64,000 nucleotides of DNA from Planobispora longispora (GTDB taxonomy: Bacteria > Actinomycetota > Actinomycetes > Streptosporangiales > Streptosporangiaceae). Position 1 is the stretch's first letter, and each line of letters starts with the position of its first letter. The position numbers and the translations under genes are program-made. The notes beneath the pieces were generated by a model. The model saw only the letters and a list, made by a program, of their open reading frames with translations. It did not search any database and was not told the DNA's origin. Below, one piece after another: positions 27,486-35,907 of this stretch. The DNA is taken from NCBI RefSeq assembly GCF_016863135.1, contig NZ_BOOH01000044.1:62001-126000 (forward strand), given 5' to 3'.

Positions 27486-28477
27486 GCCCGGCCCCTGCCC
27501 ACGCGGAGGGCGGTGAGGACGGCGAGACCCGCGGCGGCGAGACCCACCGCGCGGGCCAGCCGTACCGAGCGGCGGATGTCCCGCACCTCCGGTTTGCGCC
27601 CGTCGCCCATCTCCGGCCGGTGCTCGACCCGGCCGCCGTAGACGTTCGTCCCGCCGAGCGTGACGTCCAGCGCCCCGGCGAACGCCGCCTCGCACCGGCC
27701 CGCGTTGGGGCTGGGGTGCCGGTGACCGTCCCGGCGCAGCACGGCCGCCGCCCGCCCGGCCGAGCCGCCCGCGAGCGGGGCGGCCAGGACCGTGAGCAGC
27801 CCGGTGATCCGGGCCGGTACGGCGTTGGCCACGTCGTCGAGCCGGGCGGCGGCCCAGCCGAAGCGCCCGTAGCGGGCGTTCCGGTGGCCGATCATCGCGT
27901 CCAGCGTGTTGACCGCCCGGTAGGCCAGCAGCCCCGGCACCCCGGCCACCGCCCCCCACACCAGCGGGGCCACCACGGCGTCGGAGGTGTTCTCCGCGAT
28001 CGACTCGACGGTGGCCCTGGCCAGTTCGGCCTCCTGCAGCTCGGACGGGTCCCGCCCGCACAGGTGGGACAGCCGCCCGCGCGCCCCGGCCAGGTCCCCG
28101 GCCTCCAGGAAGGCCGCCATGGCGGCGCCCTCGCGCCCGAGGGTCGTCCCGCCGAGCACCGACCAGGTCGCCGCGGCGCTCACCGCGCCCCGGGCCAGCG
28201 GGTTGCGCCCCCGGGTGGCCGCGACGCCGAGCAGGGCCGCGGAGCCGACGCAGATCGCGACGTGGGCGGCGCCGTTGGCGCGGGCGTCGCCGTACAGCCG
28301 CTTCTCCAGCGCGGCGGCGGCCCGGCCGAACAGCGCGACGGGATGTCCCCGGCGCGGGTCGGCGAAGATCGCGTCGAGGGCGACCCCGGCGAGCATTCCG
28401 AGCGCGTCGGCGGCACCCGGGGAGACCCCCGGAGAGATCGCGGGGGACACCCCGGGAGAGATCGCGGGAGAGATCAC
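27482..28477 (-). CDS. cobD: Adenosylcobinamide-phosphate synthase CobD/CbiB
   Basis: A 331-aa membrane protein that attaches the aminopropanol arm to cobyric acid. Conserved blocks are [52 protein letters not shown] and [20 protein letters not shown]. The start is uncertain: the conserved part begins near GMLAGVALD, and GTG 28477 is a reasonable start with a distant GGAGG. The frame stays open to ATG 28567, but that extension is made of repeats (KAWSR units; then [11 protein letters not shown] twice) and overlaps the phosphotransferase stop. Confidence 0.88.
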   Translation of the reverse strand: MISPAISPGVSPAISPGVSPGAADALGMLAGVALDAIFADPRRGHPVALFGRAAAALEKRLYGDARANGAAHVAICVGSAALLGVAATRGRNPLARGAVSAAATWSVLGGTTLGREGAAMAAFLEAGDLAGARGRLSHLCGRDPSELQEAELARATVESIAENTSDAVVAPLVWGAVAGVPGLLAYRAVNTLDAMIGHRNARYGRFGWAAARLDDVANAVPARITGLLTVLAAPLAGGSAGRAAAVLRRDGHRHPSPNAGRCEAAFAGALDVTLGGTNVYGGRVEHRPEMGDGRKPEVRDIRRSVRLARAVGLAAAGLAVLTALRVGRGRA

Positions 28478-28505
28478 CGTTGAGGGCGTTCCTCCGTGGG
28501 GGACT

Positions 28506-28548
28506 CTCCTCGACCAGGCTTTCCGCGACCAAGCTTTCCTAGACCAAA
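28506..28548. repeat. 15-bp tandem repeat upstream of cobD
   Basis: Three adjacent imperfect 15-bp units (minus strand: TTGGTCTAGGAAAGC, TTGGTCGCGGAAAGC, CTGGTCGAGGAGAG-). The first contains the TAG stop of the phosphotransferase gene. A second repetitive tract (AGAGATCGCGGG units, about 28430-28475) follows inside the start of cobD. Confidence 0.75.
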
Positions 28549-29336
28549 TGGGCATGAAGTTCATCATGGTGGGTGTCGAGCCACGCTCCGGCCCGGCGGA
28601 TGCGCGTGCCCGCCCCCTCGGCCCACATGCGGGCCCAGCCGCCCCCGGTGGCCGCCCTGGCGCGCATGGCGACGTAGGAGCGGCTGAAGCGCAGGCGGGC
28701 CAGATCGAGCAGGCGGCGCCGGTCGCGGGGGCGCAGGCCGTACGCGTCGCAGAACAGGCGCAGGCGCGGGCCGGGCTCCAGCTCGCGCTGGACCGGGTCC
28801 AGGTCCACCGGGTCGGCGAGCGGGGCCCAGTGGCGCAACGTGGTCACCACGTCGAAGAGCCGGGTCGTCGGCCGGGCCAGGTCGAAGTCGATCAGCGCGT
28901 ACGGCAGGCCGTCCCGGAAGACCACGTTGTCGAGGTTGACGTCGCAGTGGCCGACCAGCTCGGGCGCCAGGTCGTCGTTGGAGCCGTTCTCCCAGACCGC
29001 GTGGCGGGGCGGGCGGAAGGTCGCGGCGGCGTCGTGGAAGCGCCGCAGCAGCCCCGCGAGGGCGGCCAGGGCCTCGTCGGTCACCGCGTACGGCGGCAGC
29101 GGGCGCAGGCCCGACTCCCCCTCCAGATAGGTCAGGATCTCCCGGCCCCGCTCGTCGATGCCCACTACTCGGGGGGCGCCCTCGAAGCCCGCCGCCTCCA
29201 GGTGGCGGAGCAGCGCGTGGACGGACGGCGTGGACGGACGGGTCGGCCTGCGCACGGTGTCGCCCACGCGCACCACCCCGTCCGTCACGTCACCGCCCAG
29301 CAAGGGGATCTCCTCGTGGAGCGTGGTGACGAACAT
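28539..29336 (-). CDS. APH-family phosphotransferase
   Basis: A 265-aa aminoglycoside-phosphotransferase-fold protein. The catalytic loop is GHCDVNLDNVVF (HxDxxxxN) and the metal-binding motif is LIDFDLARP. The family also phosphorylates macrolides, sugars and amino alcohols, so a housekeeping kinase role is as likely as resistance. ATG 29336 opens the only convincing frame. It reads into the cobD repeats, and may be transcribed with cobD-cobQ. Confidence 0.85.
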   Translation of the reverse strand: MFVTTLHEEIPLLGGDVTDGVVRVGDTVRRPTRPSTPSVHALLRHLEAAGFEGAPRVVGIDERGREILTYLEGESGLRPLPPYAVTDEALAALAGLLRRFHDAAATFRPPRHAVWENGSNDDLAPELVGHCDVNLDNVVFRDGLPYALIDFDLARPTTRLFDVVTTLRHWAPLADPVDLDPVQRELEPGPRLRLFCDAYGLRPRDRRRLLDLARLRFSRSYVAMRARAATGGGWARMWAEGAGTRIRRAGAWLDTHHDELHAHLV

Positions 29337-29449
29337 GCCACGTGAGCCTAAACCGATCCGCCCGGTGGTCGGGACCGTTTCGGGCGGACCGGTTCACCCT
29401 TTATGAGATCTATTACATGAATTACACGGATTTCTGGTACACGCTGACG

Positions 29450-29513
29450 GCCCAGACGCCCAGACGCCCAGACGCCCAGACGCCCAGACGCCCAGACGCC
29501 CAGACGCTCAGTC
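29450..29513. repeat. 8-bp tandem repeat (7 perfect units)
   Basis: GCCCAGAC is repeated seven times without change from 29450 to 29505, followed by a degenerate unit GCTCAGTC that contains the PadR-type gene's stop codon (29508-29510, minus strand). The array therefore sits in the immediate 3' region of that gene. The unit length is not a multiple of three. Confidence 0.9.
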
Positions 29514-30170
29514 GCGCGGCCCCGGGCCGGCCGGATCGCGGACCGGCTCTCCCGGGAGGAGCGGATCGAGACCGGCGGCGCACCGCTCGTGCCAGACCCG
29601 CCAGTGGTCCAGGCCGTCGAACGTGCCCTCGCGGAGCTCGCCGATCAGCGCGTTCACCCAGTCGCGTTCGGCCCGCCGGAGCATCATCGTGTACTCCCAC
29701 TCGACGAGGACCAGCCGGGGCAGCCCCTGCTTGGCCGTGAACTCCTCCAGCGCCCCCTCCATGTGGAGGTTCTCCTCCAGCCGGAGCACACGCTCCTCCA
29801 GCAGCCGGATCGCCTCCTCGGGCGGAAGCACGGCGAGCAGGGACAGCCCCGCCTCGAAGGAGGTGTACTCCCTCGTCGGCGTGCTGATCAGCTCGCTGAG
29901 CCAGTCGAACAGCTCCAGCCTGCCCGGCTCGGTGATCGCGTACACCGTCCGCTCGGGCCGCCTGCCCTCGCGGATGACCTCCGCCACCTCGATCAGGCCG
30001 CGCTTCACCAGGCTCTCCACGACCGAGTACAGCGAGCCGTAGTTGAGCTTGATGCTCTCCTGCTTGCGCCGGGCGCGCATGGTGGAGGCCATCTCGTACG
30101 GATGCATCGGCCGCTCGAACAGGAGCGCCAGCACCGCCAGCGCCAAGGGGTTGCCGCGCCCGCGCGTCAT
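29508..30170 (-). CDS. PadR family transcriptional regulator
   Basis: A 220-aa PadR-type regulator. The winged helix is LALAVLALLFERPMHPYEMA followed by KLNYGSLYSVVESLVKRGLI and the wing RRPERTVYAITEPGR. The C-terminal Vir_act_alpha_C-like helices are LLEERVLRLEENLHMEGALE and EWEYTMMLRRAERDWV. ATG 30170 follows GGCGGCTC. Ends exactly at the 8-bp repeat array. Target unknown; PadR proteins commonly control adjacent transporters, but none is directly adjacent here. Confidence 0.92.
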   Translation of the reverse strand: MTRGRGNPLALAVLALLFERPMHPYEMASTMRARRKQESIKLNYGSLYSVVESLVKRGLIEVAEVIREGRRPERTVYAITEPGRLELFDWLSELISTPTREYTSFEAGLSLLAVLPPEEAIRLLEERVLRLEENLHMEGALEEFTAKQGLPRLVLVEWEYTMMLRRAERDWVNALIGELREGTFDGLDHWRVWHERCAAGLDPLLPGEPVRDPAGPGPRD

Positions 30171-30364
30171 GAGCCGCCTCCTGTCGGATATCCGAATCCG
30201 AGTGTTCGGCTAAATGAGATGCATCGCAAGGCCCGGCCGGGAAACCCTCGCGGAGAAGCGGAGGGCGGCGGGGCGGCGAGGTGGCGGAACGGTCGGGTCG
30301 CAGGGCGAGGCGGCGGAACGGTCGGCCACGGGGCGGGATGTGTCGCTGGGCGGGAGAACGATGA

Positions 30365-30991
30365 TCAGGTGGCTTCCAGGGTGATGCTGGTACCCCCGGC
30401 ACCGGTGCGCATGGTGAAGCGCCTGACGCCGCGCCGGGCGAGCCAGAGCCCGCGGCCGTTGGCGCTCTCCACCGGCGCGGCCCGGTTGCCGGCCGAGACG
30501 GACAGGCCGGGTCCCCGATCGGTGACCTCGCAGTAGATCCGGTCACCGGCGCGCCAGAGCCTCAGCCGTCCGGTCCCGCCGCCGTGCCGCACCGCGTTGG
30601 TGGTGATCTCGTTGATCGCGACGACGAAGCGGTACAGCGTCAGGCCGGTCAGACCGTGCTGCTCGGCGCAGTGTTCCACCTCGTGCCGGACGGCGACCAG
30701 CGTGTCCAGGTCGAAGTCGCGGACCAGCAGGTCCACGTGGTCGTCGGCGGGCGGATCCTGGCAGTCGTCGTCAAGGTCGGAGCCGGGACCGGTCCCGTCG
30801 ACCGGGGCGTGACCGGGACCGGGCCCCCGCTCGGCCTCGTCCTCGGGCCCGGAATCAGACCCGGCCTCGGTCACGGGATCAGCCTCGACCCCGGAATCAG
30901 ACCCGGCCTCGGTCACGGGATCAGCCCCGGACCCGGACCCGGACCCGAGCTCGGTCTCGGCCTTGGGGGCGGGATCGGAAGATTCAGCCAT
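30365..30991 (-). CDS. ATP-binding anti-sigma regulatory (HATPase) protein
   Basis: A 208-aa protein whose C-terminal half is a GHKL ATPase of the SpoIIAB/RsbW type (N-box FVVAINEITTNAVRHG; G1 VTDRGPGL; GRGLWLARRGV). The N-terminal ~80 residues are acidic and repetitive (DPVTEAGSDSG twice). Start ATG 30991 has GGGAGG upstream and overlaps the phosphatase stop by 8 bp. Expected to phosphorylate or bind the STAS partner (33032) and control a sigma factor or other target. Confidence 0.88.
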   Translation of the reverse strand: MAESSDPAPKAETELGSGSGSGADPVTEAGSDSGVEADPVTEAGSDSGPEDEAERGPGPGHAPVDGTGPGSDLDDDCQDPPADDHVDLLVRDFDLDTLVAVRHEVEHCAEQHGLTGLTLYRFVVAINEITTNAVRHGGGTGRLRLWRAGDRIYCEVTDRGPGLSVSAGNRAAPVESANGRGLWLARRGVRRFTMRTGAGGTSITLEAT

Positions 30992-32915
30992 CGTCGCCTC
31001 CCGGGTCGGACGCGACGGGCAACGGGCGGACGGCGAGAATACAGGCGTCGTCGTCGGGGTTCGCATGGCGCAGCTGCGCCAGGAGCTCGGCGAGGGGTTG
31101 CTGGTTCCGCTCGCCGGAGAGACGGTTGAGCGTCACCAGGACCGGGGCCAGCCCCTCCTCCAAGGTGCGGTCGCGGTGCTCGATGAGCCCGTCGGTGTAG
31201 AACAGCAGCAGGTCGCCGGGGACGACGGTGGCGGCGGCGGTGCCGTAGCGGACTTCGGGGAACGCGCCCAGCAGCGCCCCCTCCGGCCGGTCCAGCTCGG
31301 TGGTGACGCCGGCGCGGGCGCGCAGCGGGGCCGGATGCCCCGCCTGGGCCCACACCAGCGTGCCGGTGGGCGGGTCGTAACGGGCCACCACCGCGGTCGC
31401 GGTCAGGGGCATCAGATCGGCCGCCGAGCGGCCGGCGTAGAGCAGCTGGTTGAGATGCGTCAGAAGCGCGGCGGGGTCGCTGGTGGTGGTCACGGACAGC
31501 GCGGCCAGGGCGTGGCGCAGCTGGGCCATGACCGCGGCGGCCTGCAGCCCGTGCCCGGCGACGTCGCCGACGGCGAGCACCACGCTGCCGTCGTCGGCGG
31601 CCGCCGCGTGGTACCAGTCCCCGCCGACCCGGCTGGCCGTCTCGGCGGGCAGGTAGCGCACCGCGGCCCGCAGCCCCGGAAGATCGAACGGGGCCGCCGG
31701 GATGGGCAGCACGATCTGCTGCAGTTGCACGGTGAGCCGGTGCTCGGCGGCCAGGCTCCGCTGATGCTCGCGCAGTTGCTGCTCGACCTCGGCGAGCCTG
31801 ACGCGGCTGGTCTCGCGGGCGGTGACGTCCTGGACGATCCCGTAGACCTTGACCGGCCTGCCGTCCGTGTCGCGCACGGCGTCCACGATGGTGCGGATGT
31901 GCTTGATCCGGTCGCCGACGCGGATCCGGTAGCTCACGTCGACGGTCTCCCCGCGACCGAAGATCTCGACCGCCTGCTGCCGCAGGGGGATGTCCTCGGG
32001 CACCGTGAGCGCGTCGCTCTCCTCGCTGGGCAGCGGCCCCTCAGCCGGGTCGCGTTCGTAGATGCGGTACAGCCCCTCGGACCAGACGATCTTCCCGGTG
32101 AGCAGGTCCCATTCGCCCCAGCCGAGGTTGCCCAGCTGCTCGGTCTGGGCGATGCGCTCGGCGAGGCGGTCCTCCTCGTCGTGGCGGACCCAGCTGTTGA
32201 GCAGCCCCAGGCCGACCGGCCGTACCCGGACGGTGAGGGTCACGTCCACCGGCGCGCGTTCGGCGGGGCTGGCGTAGGGGACCGGCCCGACCTCCCGTGA
32301 CAGACCGTCGGCGATCGACTCCCCCCACGCCTCCCATATCGGTCCGTTCACGAGGGTGGGGTAGGTCTCGCTCACCCTCCGCCCCACGATCTGCGTGCCG
32401 CGGCGCCCGGACAGGTCCACCACCGACGGGCTCGCGGCCGCGAATGTGTAGTCCTCGATCCGCCCGTTCCGGTCCCGCACCGGCATCAGCACGATGTGCC
32501 TGCCCGGTACGGCGTCGAGCACCTGCTGCACGATGTCCGCCCACCCGCTCACCACGGACGGCACACCGGACGGAGCAGCCGGTCCGGAGGAGGGGAAGGA
32601 GCCGGGGGACGACCGGCGGCCGGCGGGGGGCGGGGGGCGCAGGGCCGTCTCCGTCAGGGAGCCCAGCCGATCCGGTTTCTGCGGCGTACAGTCCTCCAGG
32701 GCCTCCAGCACGTCGGCGGCGGTCTCCCCCGGGTCGTCTCCCCGCTCGGCCGCCAGCCGCAGCAGGTGGGCATGGGCCTCGTCCACCCGGCACCCGGTCC
32801 GCCCGGCGAGCAGCCCGGCGGCCCGCCCGAGCACGACCTCGGGATCGACGCGGGCCCGCTCGACCTTGGCGTCGATGTCAGCCAGGCGGCTCAGATAGTC
32901 CCGATGTGGCTCCAT
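30984..32915 (-). CDS. ANTAR-PAS-SpoIIE (PP2C) phosphatase
   Basis: A 643-aa regulator. An N-terminal ANTAR-like helical domain (about 5-70; VVLGRAAGLLAGRTGCRVDE, AHAHLLRLA) is followed by PAS-type sensory domains (about 125-245 and 255-380; IWEAWGES, WSEGLYRIYERDP) and a C-terminal SpoIIE/PP2C phosphatase (about 420-640) with metal-binding GGDWYH, VGDVAGHG, QAGHPAPL and LLLFYTDGLIEHRD. It should dephosphorylate the STAS protein encoded upstream. ANTAR domains normally bind RNA hairpins, so its presence on a phosphatase may also respond to RNA. Confidence 0.9.
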   Translation of the reverse strand: MEPHRDYLSRLADIDAKVERARVDPEVVLGRAAGLLAGRTGCRVDEAHAHLLRLAAERGDDPGETAADVLEALEDCTPQKPDRLGSLTETALRPPPPAGRRSSPGSFPSSGPAAPSGVPSVVSGWADIVQQVLDAVPGRHIVLMPVRDRNGRIEDYTFAAASPSVVDLSGRRGTQIVGRRVSETYPTLVNGPIWEAWGESIADGLSREVGPVPYASPAERAPVDVTLTVRVRPVGLGLLNSWVRHDEEDRLAERIAQTEQLGNLGWGEWDLLTGKIVWSEGLYRIYERDPAEGPLPSEESDALTVPEDIPLRQQAVEIFGRGETVDVSYRIRVGDRIKHIRTIVDAVRDTDGRPVKVYGIVQDVTARETSRVRLAEVEQQLREHQRSLAAEHRLTVQLQQIVLPIPAAPFDLPGLRAAVRYLPAETASRVGGDWYHAAAADDGSVVLAVGDVAGHGLQAAAVMAQLRHALAALSVTTTSDPAALLTHLNQLLYAGRSAADLMPLTATAVVARYDPPTGTLVWAQAGHPAPLRARAGVTTELDRPEGALLGAFPEVRYGTAAATVVPGDLLLFYTDGLIEHRDRTLEEGLAPVLVTLNRLSGERNQQPLAELLAQLRHANPDDDACILAVRPLPVASDPGGDDG

Positions 32916-32958
32916 CAGCCGCTCCAGTCATCTCCCTTGACCACTGTCAACGTCCTGC

Positions 32959-32990
32959 GCCCGCCCGCCCGCCCGCCCGCCCGCCTGCCC
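32959..32990. repeat. 4-bp GCCC tandem repeat
   Basis: Six perfect GCCC units followed by GCCT and GCCC in the gap between the phosphatase start and the STAS stop. A slippage-prone tract in the leader of the phosphatase gene. Confidence 0.8.
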
Positions 32991-33031
32991 GCCGTGACGG
33001 GCACGGCCCACGTCCGCCCCGCCGGCGCGGC

Positions 33032-33343
33032 TCAGGTGAGCCCGAACGCCGCCAGCAGCCCGGCCGTGCGCAGCTGGTCGTAAACCCTCGCGGTGGGACG
33101 CTCCACCTGGAAGGCCGCGTTCACCTCCCAAGCCGCTCTCATCACCTCGACGAGCACCCCGATGCCGGAGGAGTCCAGGAAGGCCACCTCGGCCATCTCC
33201 ACCCGCACCGCCGACGGACGCTGCTCGATCACCGCGTCGCAGATCACCTTCCTCACCCACGCCGACTTGGTGAAATCGATCTCACCGCGCAGCACCACGT
33301 GCAGCGTGCCGTCGGACACCGGGTTGACCGACACCGCGTCCAT
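33032..33343 (-). CDS. STAS-domain anti-sigma factor antagonist
   Basis: A 103-aa SpoIIAA/RsbV-type protein. The fold-specific LRGEIDFTKSAWVRKVI and the phosphorylatable site VAFLDSSGIGVL are present. It completes a partner-switching set with the HATPase and SpoIIE-type phosphatase encoded downstream on the same strand; no sigma-B-type sigma factor is in the window. Upstream at 33403-33414 is a 12-bp palindrome (GCTCGATCGAGC) that could be regulatory. Confidence 0.93.
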   Translation of the reverse strand: MDAVSVNPVSDGTLHVVLRGEIDFTKSAWVRKVICDAVIEQRPSAVRVEMAEVAFLDSSGIGVLVEVMRAAWEVNAAFQVERPTARVYDQLRTAGLLAAFGLT

Positions 33344-33489
33344 GGGAGTTCCCTTCCCTGCCGATCGAGACGGGGCCCGGTGTCACCCCGTTCTACGGGT
33401 TCGCTCGATCGAGCACAGTCGGCACAATGTTCCAGGCGAAGAAGCTCCCTCATTGTCCCGAAGGAACCGTCCGTTGTCAGGCGGCGGGC

Positions 33490-34463
33490 TCACAACCCGT
33501 CGGCGGAATGCCGTACCGCCGCCTTCATCTCCCCCGCGCCCGCTCGTCGGCGCGCTCCGGTGCGGCGGCGCGCCGTCTCCACGCTCTTCCAGCCGACGAC
33601 CCGCATCAGGCTCAGCGGATCGCCGCCCGCCTCCAGGAGTCGTCCGCCATGGTGCGGCGGAACCGGTGCGGATGCAGCCGCCCCGCGATCCCGGCCTCCC
33701 GGCCGCGCCGTTCCAGCATCTGCTGGATGCCGGTGACGGTCAGCCGCCGCTCTCCCCCCTCAGCGGTGATGCCGCGCACCGGCAGCCACAACCAGGGCGA
33801 GGCGGCGTGCGGGTGCCGGACGCGCGAGCGCAGATAACGGTCGATCGCCGCGGCGGTCCCGCTGCCGATCGGCGCCAGGTGCACGTCCCCGTCCCTGAGG
33901 GTGGTCCTCAGCGTCCGGCGGGCCAGCCACACATCGTTGACCTGCTCGTCGTCGGGGCTGTAGCGGAGCCCGGCCAGGCCGGACACACGCATGCCGTTGT
34001 CCATGAGGATGCGGATGATCGCGGTGTCCCGGCGGTCCACCCACGTGCTGCCGGAGCAGGTCTCCAGCAGTGCCCCGAGTTCCCGTTCGGTCAGCGGATC
34101 GGCCGGGCGGGAGACGGCCCTGGGCGGATCGACGCCGCCCATCGGGGTCGCGGCGGCCCGTTCCCCCTCCGCGATCAGCCAGTTGAAGAACACCCGCAGG
34201 TTGCGGAAGTGCTTGTGCGCGTTGCCCGCGCTGGTCGCCTCCAGGCTGGCGGCGAGGAACGCCTGGACGTTCCGGGAGTCGACCGTCTCGACGTCGGCCG
34301 CCGACTCATGCTCGGCGAGAAACGAGATCAGGGCGCGTACGCTGTCGAGGTAGCTGCGGACCGTTCCCGGCGACTTGCCCGCCGCCTGGAGGGACAGCTC
34401 CCAAGAGACGATCATGTCGACGAGGAGGGGCGAGGCCGGGACCTGTCTTCGGGATCGCGCCAT
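33490..34463 (-). pseudogene. Degenerate tyrosine integrase
   Basis: A phage-type integrase remnant. The intact frame (ATG 34463, GGAGGGGG upstream) has a SAM-like N-terminal domain (SPGTVRSYLDSVRALISFLA), a catalytic domain with Arg in DNGMRVSGL, and the HPHRFRRTMADD box, then stops at 33612. The expected continuation is found in another frame down to 33490 (LEAGGDPLSLMRVVGWKSVE, TARRRTGA), so one base has been lost near 33625. At the position of the catalytic Tyr this continuation has Arg (RRRT instead of RRYT). Two independent lesions indicate an inactive gene. It lies next to a tRNA-Arg gene, a usual integration site. Confidence 0.8.
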
Positions 34464-34556
34464 GACCCCCTCCAAATCCGATACTGTTCGACCGGTGTGC
34501 TGTTATGCTACCGTCTCACATAGCCAGTTAAAATGCTGGTCAGGCAGTAAATTCAA

Positions 34557-34630
34557 GCGCCCTTAGCTCAGCTGGATAGAGCACCGGACTTCTAATCCGA
34601 CGGTCGCAGGTTCGAATCCTGCAGGGCGCG
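34557..34630 (+). tRNA. tRNA-Arg (anticodon TCT)
   Basis: The 7-bp acceptor GCGCCCT pairs with AGGGCGC; D-arm GCTC-AGCTGGATA-GAGC; anticodon loop CTTCTAA (TCT) on a stem with one C-A mismatch at the base; T-arm GCAGG-TTCGAAT-CCTGC; discriminator G; no encoded CCA. A terminator follows. Reads AGA codons, which are rare in this genome. Flanked by integrase remnants on one side. Confidence 0.95.
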
Positions 34631-34636
34631 CCTCTC

Positions 34637-34670
34637 AGACCAGGCCATTCATGCTGTGACCTGGTCTTTT
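34637..34670 (+). terminator. Rho-independent terminator of the tRNA gene
   Basis: AGACCAGG and CCTGGTCT form an 8-bp stem with a 15-nt loop, followed by a short T run, 7 bp after the tRNA-Arg. Confidence 0.8.
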
Positions 34671-34816
34671 CATGCCACCGCTCCCCTCCCCTGCAGCCGG
34701 ATGCAGCCGCATGTCACTGTTGGCGGAACATACGCGGAATGCTCTTGGCCACATTCGCCCAGGTGAATCGGGGAGTTTCAGAGGTTCGCTCGGTGATTGG
34801 GGCCGGGAGCGCCGGA

Positions 34817-34841
34817 GGGCCCCGGCTGCGAACCGGGGCCC
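34817..34841. terminator. Hairpin, probable terminator
   Basis: GGGCCCCGG-CTGCGAA-CCGGGGCCC, a perfect 9-bp stem with a 7-nt loop, 26 bp beyond the 3' end of the minus-strand pseudogene at 34867. Confidence 0.7.
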
Positions 34842-34866
34842 TTCGTGCCCAACCCGGATTACCGTG

Positions 34867-35383
34867 CTACGCCTCACCACCGGCCCTCATACGGAGGTGC
34901 CTGTTCGCCGCCTTAACGATCTTCGCGGCTTGTTCACGAAGCTCGTCGTCGGTCGGCGGCTCTTTACGACGCCATGTCTGCCAATCCTCTATGAGGATCA
35001 TGAACTCCGTGATCTCACTCGGATGCCCGCATTCACCCATCGACTCCCAGATCAGAAAGCTCGCGCCCTGCGAGATGGGCAGCGAACCTTCCACGATGCC
35101 CTGCGCCACCTCGCGGGCGACGACCAGGGATCGCCCTGAACATCGATGGGCGGGAAACCAGCGTCAGCCAGCACTTGGCGAACCAGCGCCTCCACCTCGG
35201 ACATCGGTCCGATGGAAAGCGTCTGCTCGATCGGAGCCTGAACCGCAGGAGTATCGAGACCCGCCTCCAGCAGATCGCAAGCCACCCAACCGGCCTCCGG
35301 CACGGTCCCCTGCAAGCGTCGTTCCCAGAGGAGATCACCCTTAGCGCGGCCAGACGCCCCCTCAGCTCAGCTGAGAATTCCAC
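34867..35383 (-). pseudogene. Frameshifted hypothetical gene
   Basis: Three consecutive minus-strand frames join into one plausible protein. The start VEFSAELRGRLAALR is at about 35383-35340; then ERRLQGTVPEAGWVACDLLE and IGPMSEVEALVRQVLADAGF (about 35335-35130); then VAQGIVEGSLPISQGASFLI and DELREQAAKIVKAANRHLRM to the stop at 34867. This requires one shift near 35335 and another near 35120. The pieces have the feel of a conserved actinomycete hypothetical protein that usually neighbours a second one (see 35649). Function unknown; inactive as it stands. Confidence 0.6.
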
Positions 35384-35443
35384 TCCATCAGTATCCCTGG
35401 CCTGGCCATTTATGCTACGAGCGCTCCTTCTATCCCCTACCAC

Positions 35444-35665
35444 CGCATGGCGCAGGTCGTACGGCCGGGCCGCCAGTGGCGAGGTGACCTGTTCGGGTGT
35501 GAAGGAATAGGTTCGAACCTCCTTCCAAGCCTTGGCGTAGGCGGATCCGGAGATCAGCCCGCCCGTACGGGTTCGGAACGACCTGCCGTCCGGACCGACA
35601 TCGAACATGGCCGCCAGCATCGGTCCGCGCGAGCGTCCCACGTACGTCTCAATCCCTGAACAGTT
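35444..35665 (-). pseudogene. Fragment of a second tyrosine integrase
   Basis: A short minus-strand stretch (IETYVGRSRGPMLAAMFDVG, then RTRTGGLISGSAYAKAWKEV and LAARPYDLRHA) matches the region just before and including the DLRHA box of actinomycete phage/AICE integrases, and it ends abruptly after the catalytic Arg-His. N-terminus and the Tyr-containing C-terminus are missing. The frame continues open but with unrelated sequence. Distinct from the pseudogene at 33490. Confidence 0.65.
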
Positions 35666-35816
35666 GCCACACGCCCGGGTCAGCCGGATCTACCAGCAGC
35701 ACCCGCCGGTCCTCGACAGTTGTCCCCTCCACAACCACGTCAGGCAACGCCCCGTTGACCTCAGAGTCGAAAAGGACCTTCACGTCATCCCATAGCAGGT
35801 CAGACACAGCACTCAT
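35649..35816 (-). CDS. Short hypothetical protein, probably truncated
   Basis: A 55-aa frame starting MSAVSDLLWDDVKVLFDSEV after AGGGG and ending in WQLFRD. The first ~35 residues (SEVNGALPDVVVEGTTVED) look like the N-terminus of a longer actinomycete hypothetical protein, while the last ~20 look like a different part, as if the middle were deleted. It directly precedes the integrase fragment and the frameshifted gene at 34867, all on the same strand. Possibly expressed, but probably a relic. Confidence 0.45.
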   Translation of the reverse strand: MSAVSDLLWDDVKVLFDSEVNGALPDVVVEGTTVEDRRVLLVDPADPGVWQLFRD

Positions 35817-35907
35817 CACCCCTGAAGAACGGATCTCCGGCGGGGACTCCGGAATGATCGCCGCGCGGTGGGCGGGACCGTAGGTGACTGGGGTGAAGTC
35901 CGCACAC

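Noticed and set aside
28478-28700. Cobalamin riboswitch before cobD
   Set aside because: The space is occupied by the end of the phosphotransferase gene and tandem repeats; no B12-box-like sequence or long leader is visible.
32959-32990. GCCC repeats as part of a CRISPR or other array
   Set aside because: Units are 4 bp and contiguous with no spacers; simple slippage tract. No CRISPR arrays or cas genes were seen in the window.
33595-33615. Treating the integrase as intact with a short C-terminus
   Set aside because: The missing catalytic box is found just downstream in another frame, so a frameshift is a better explanation than natural shortness.
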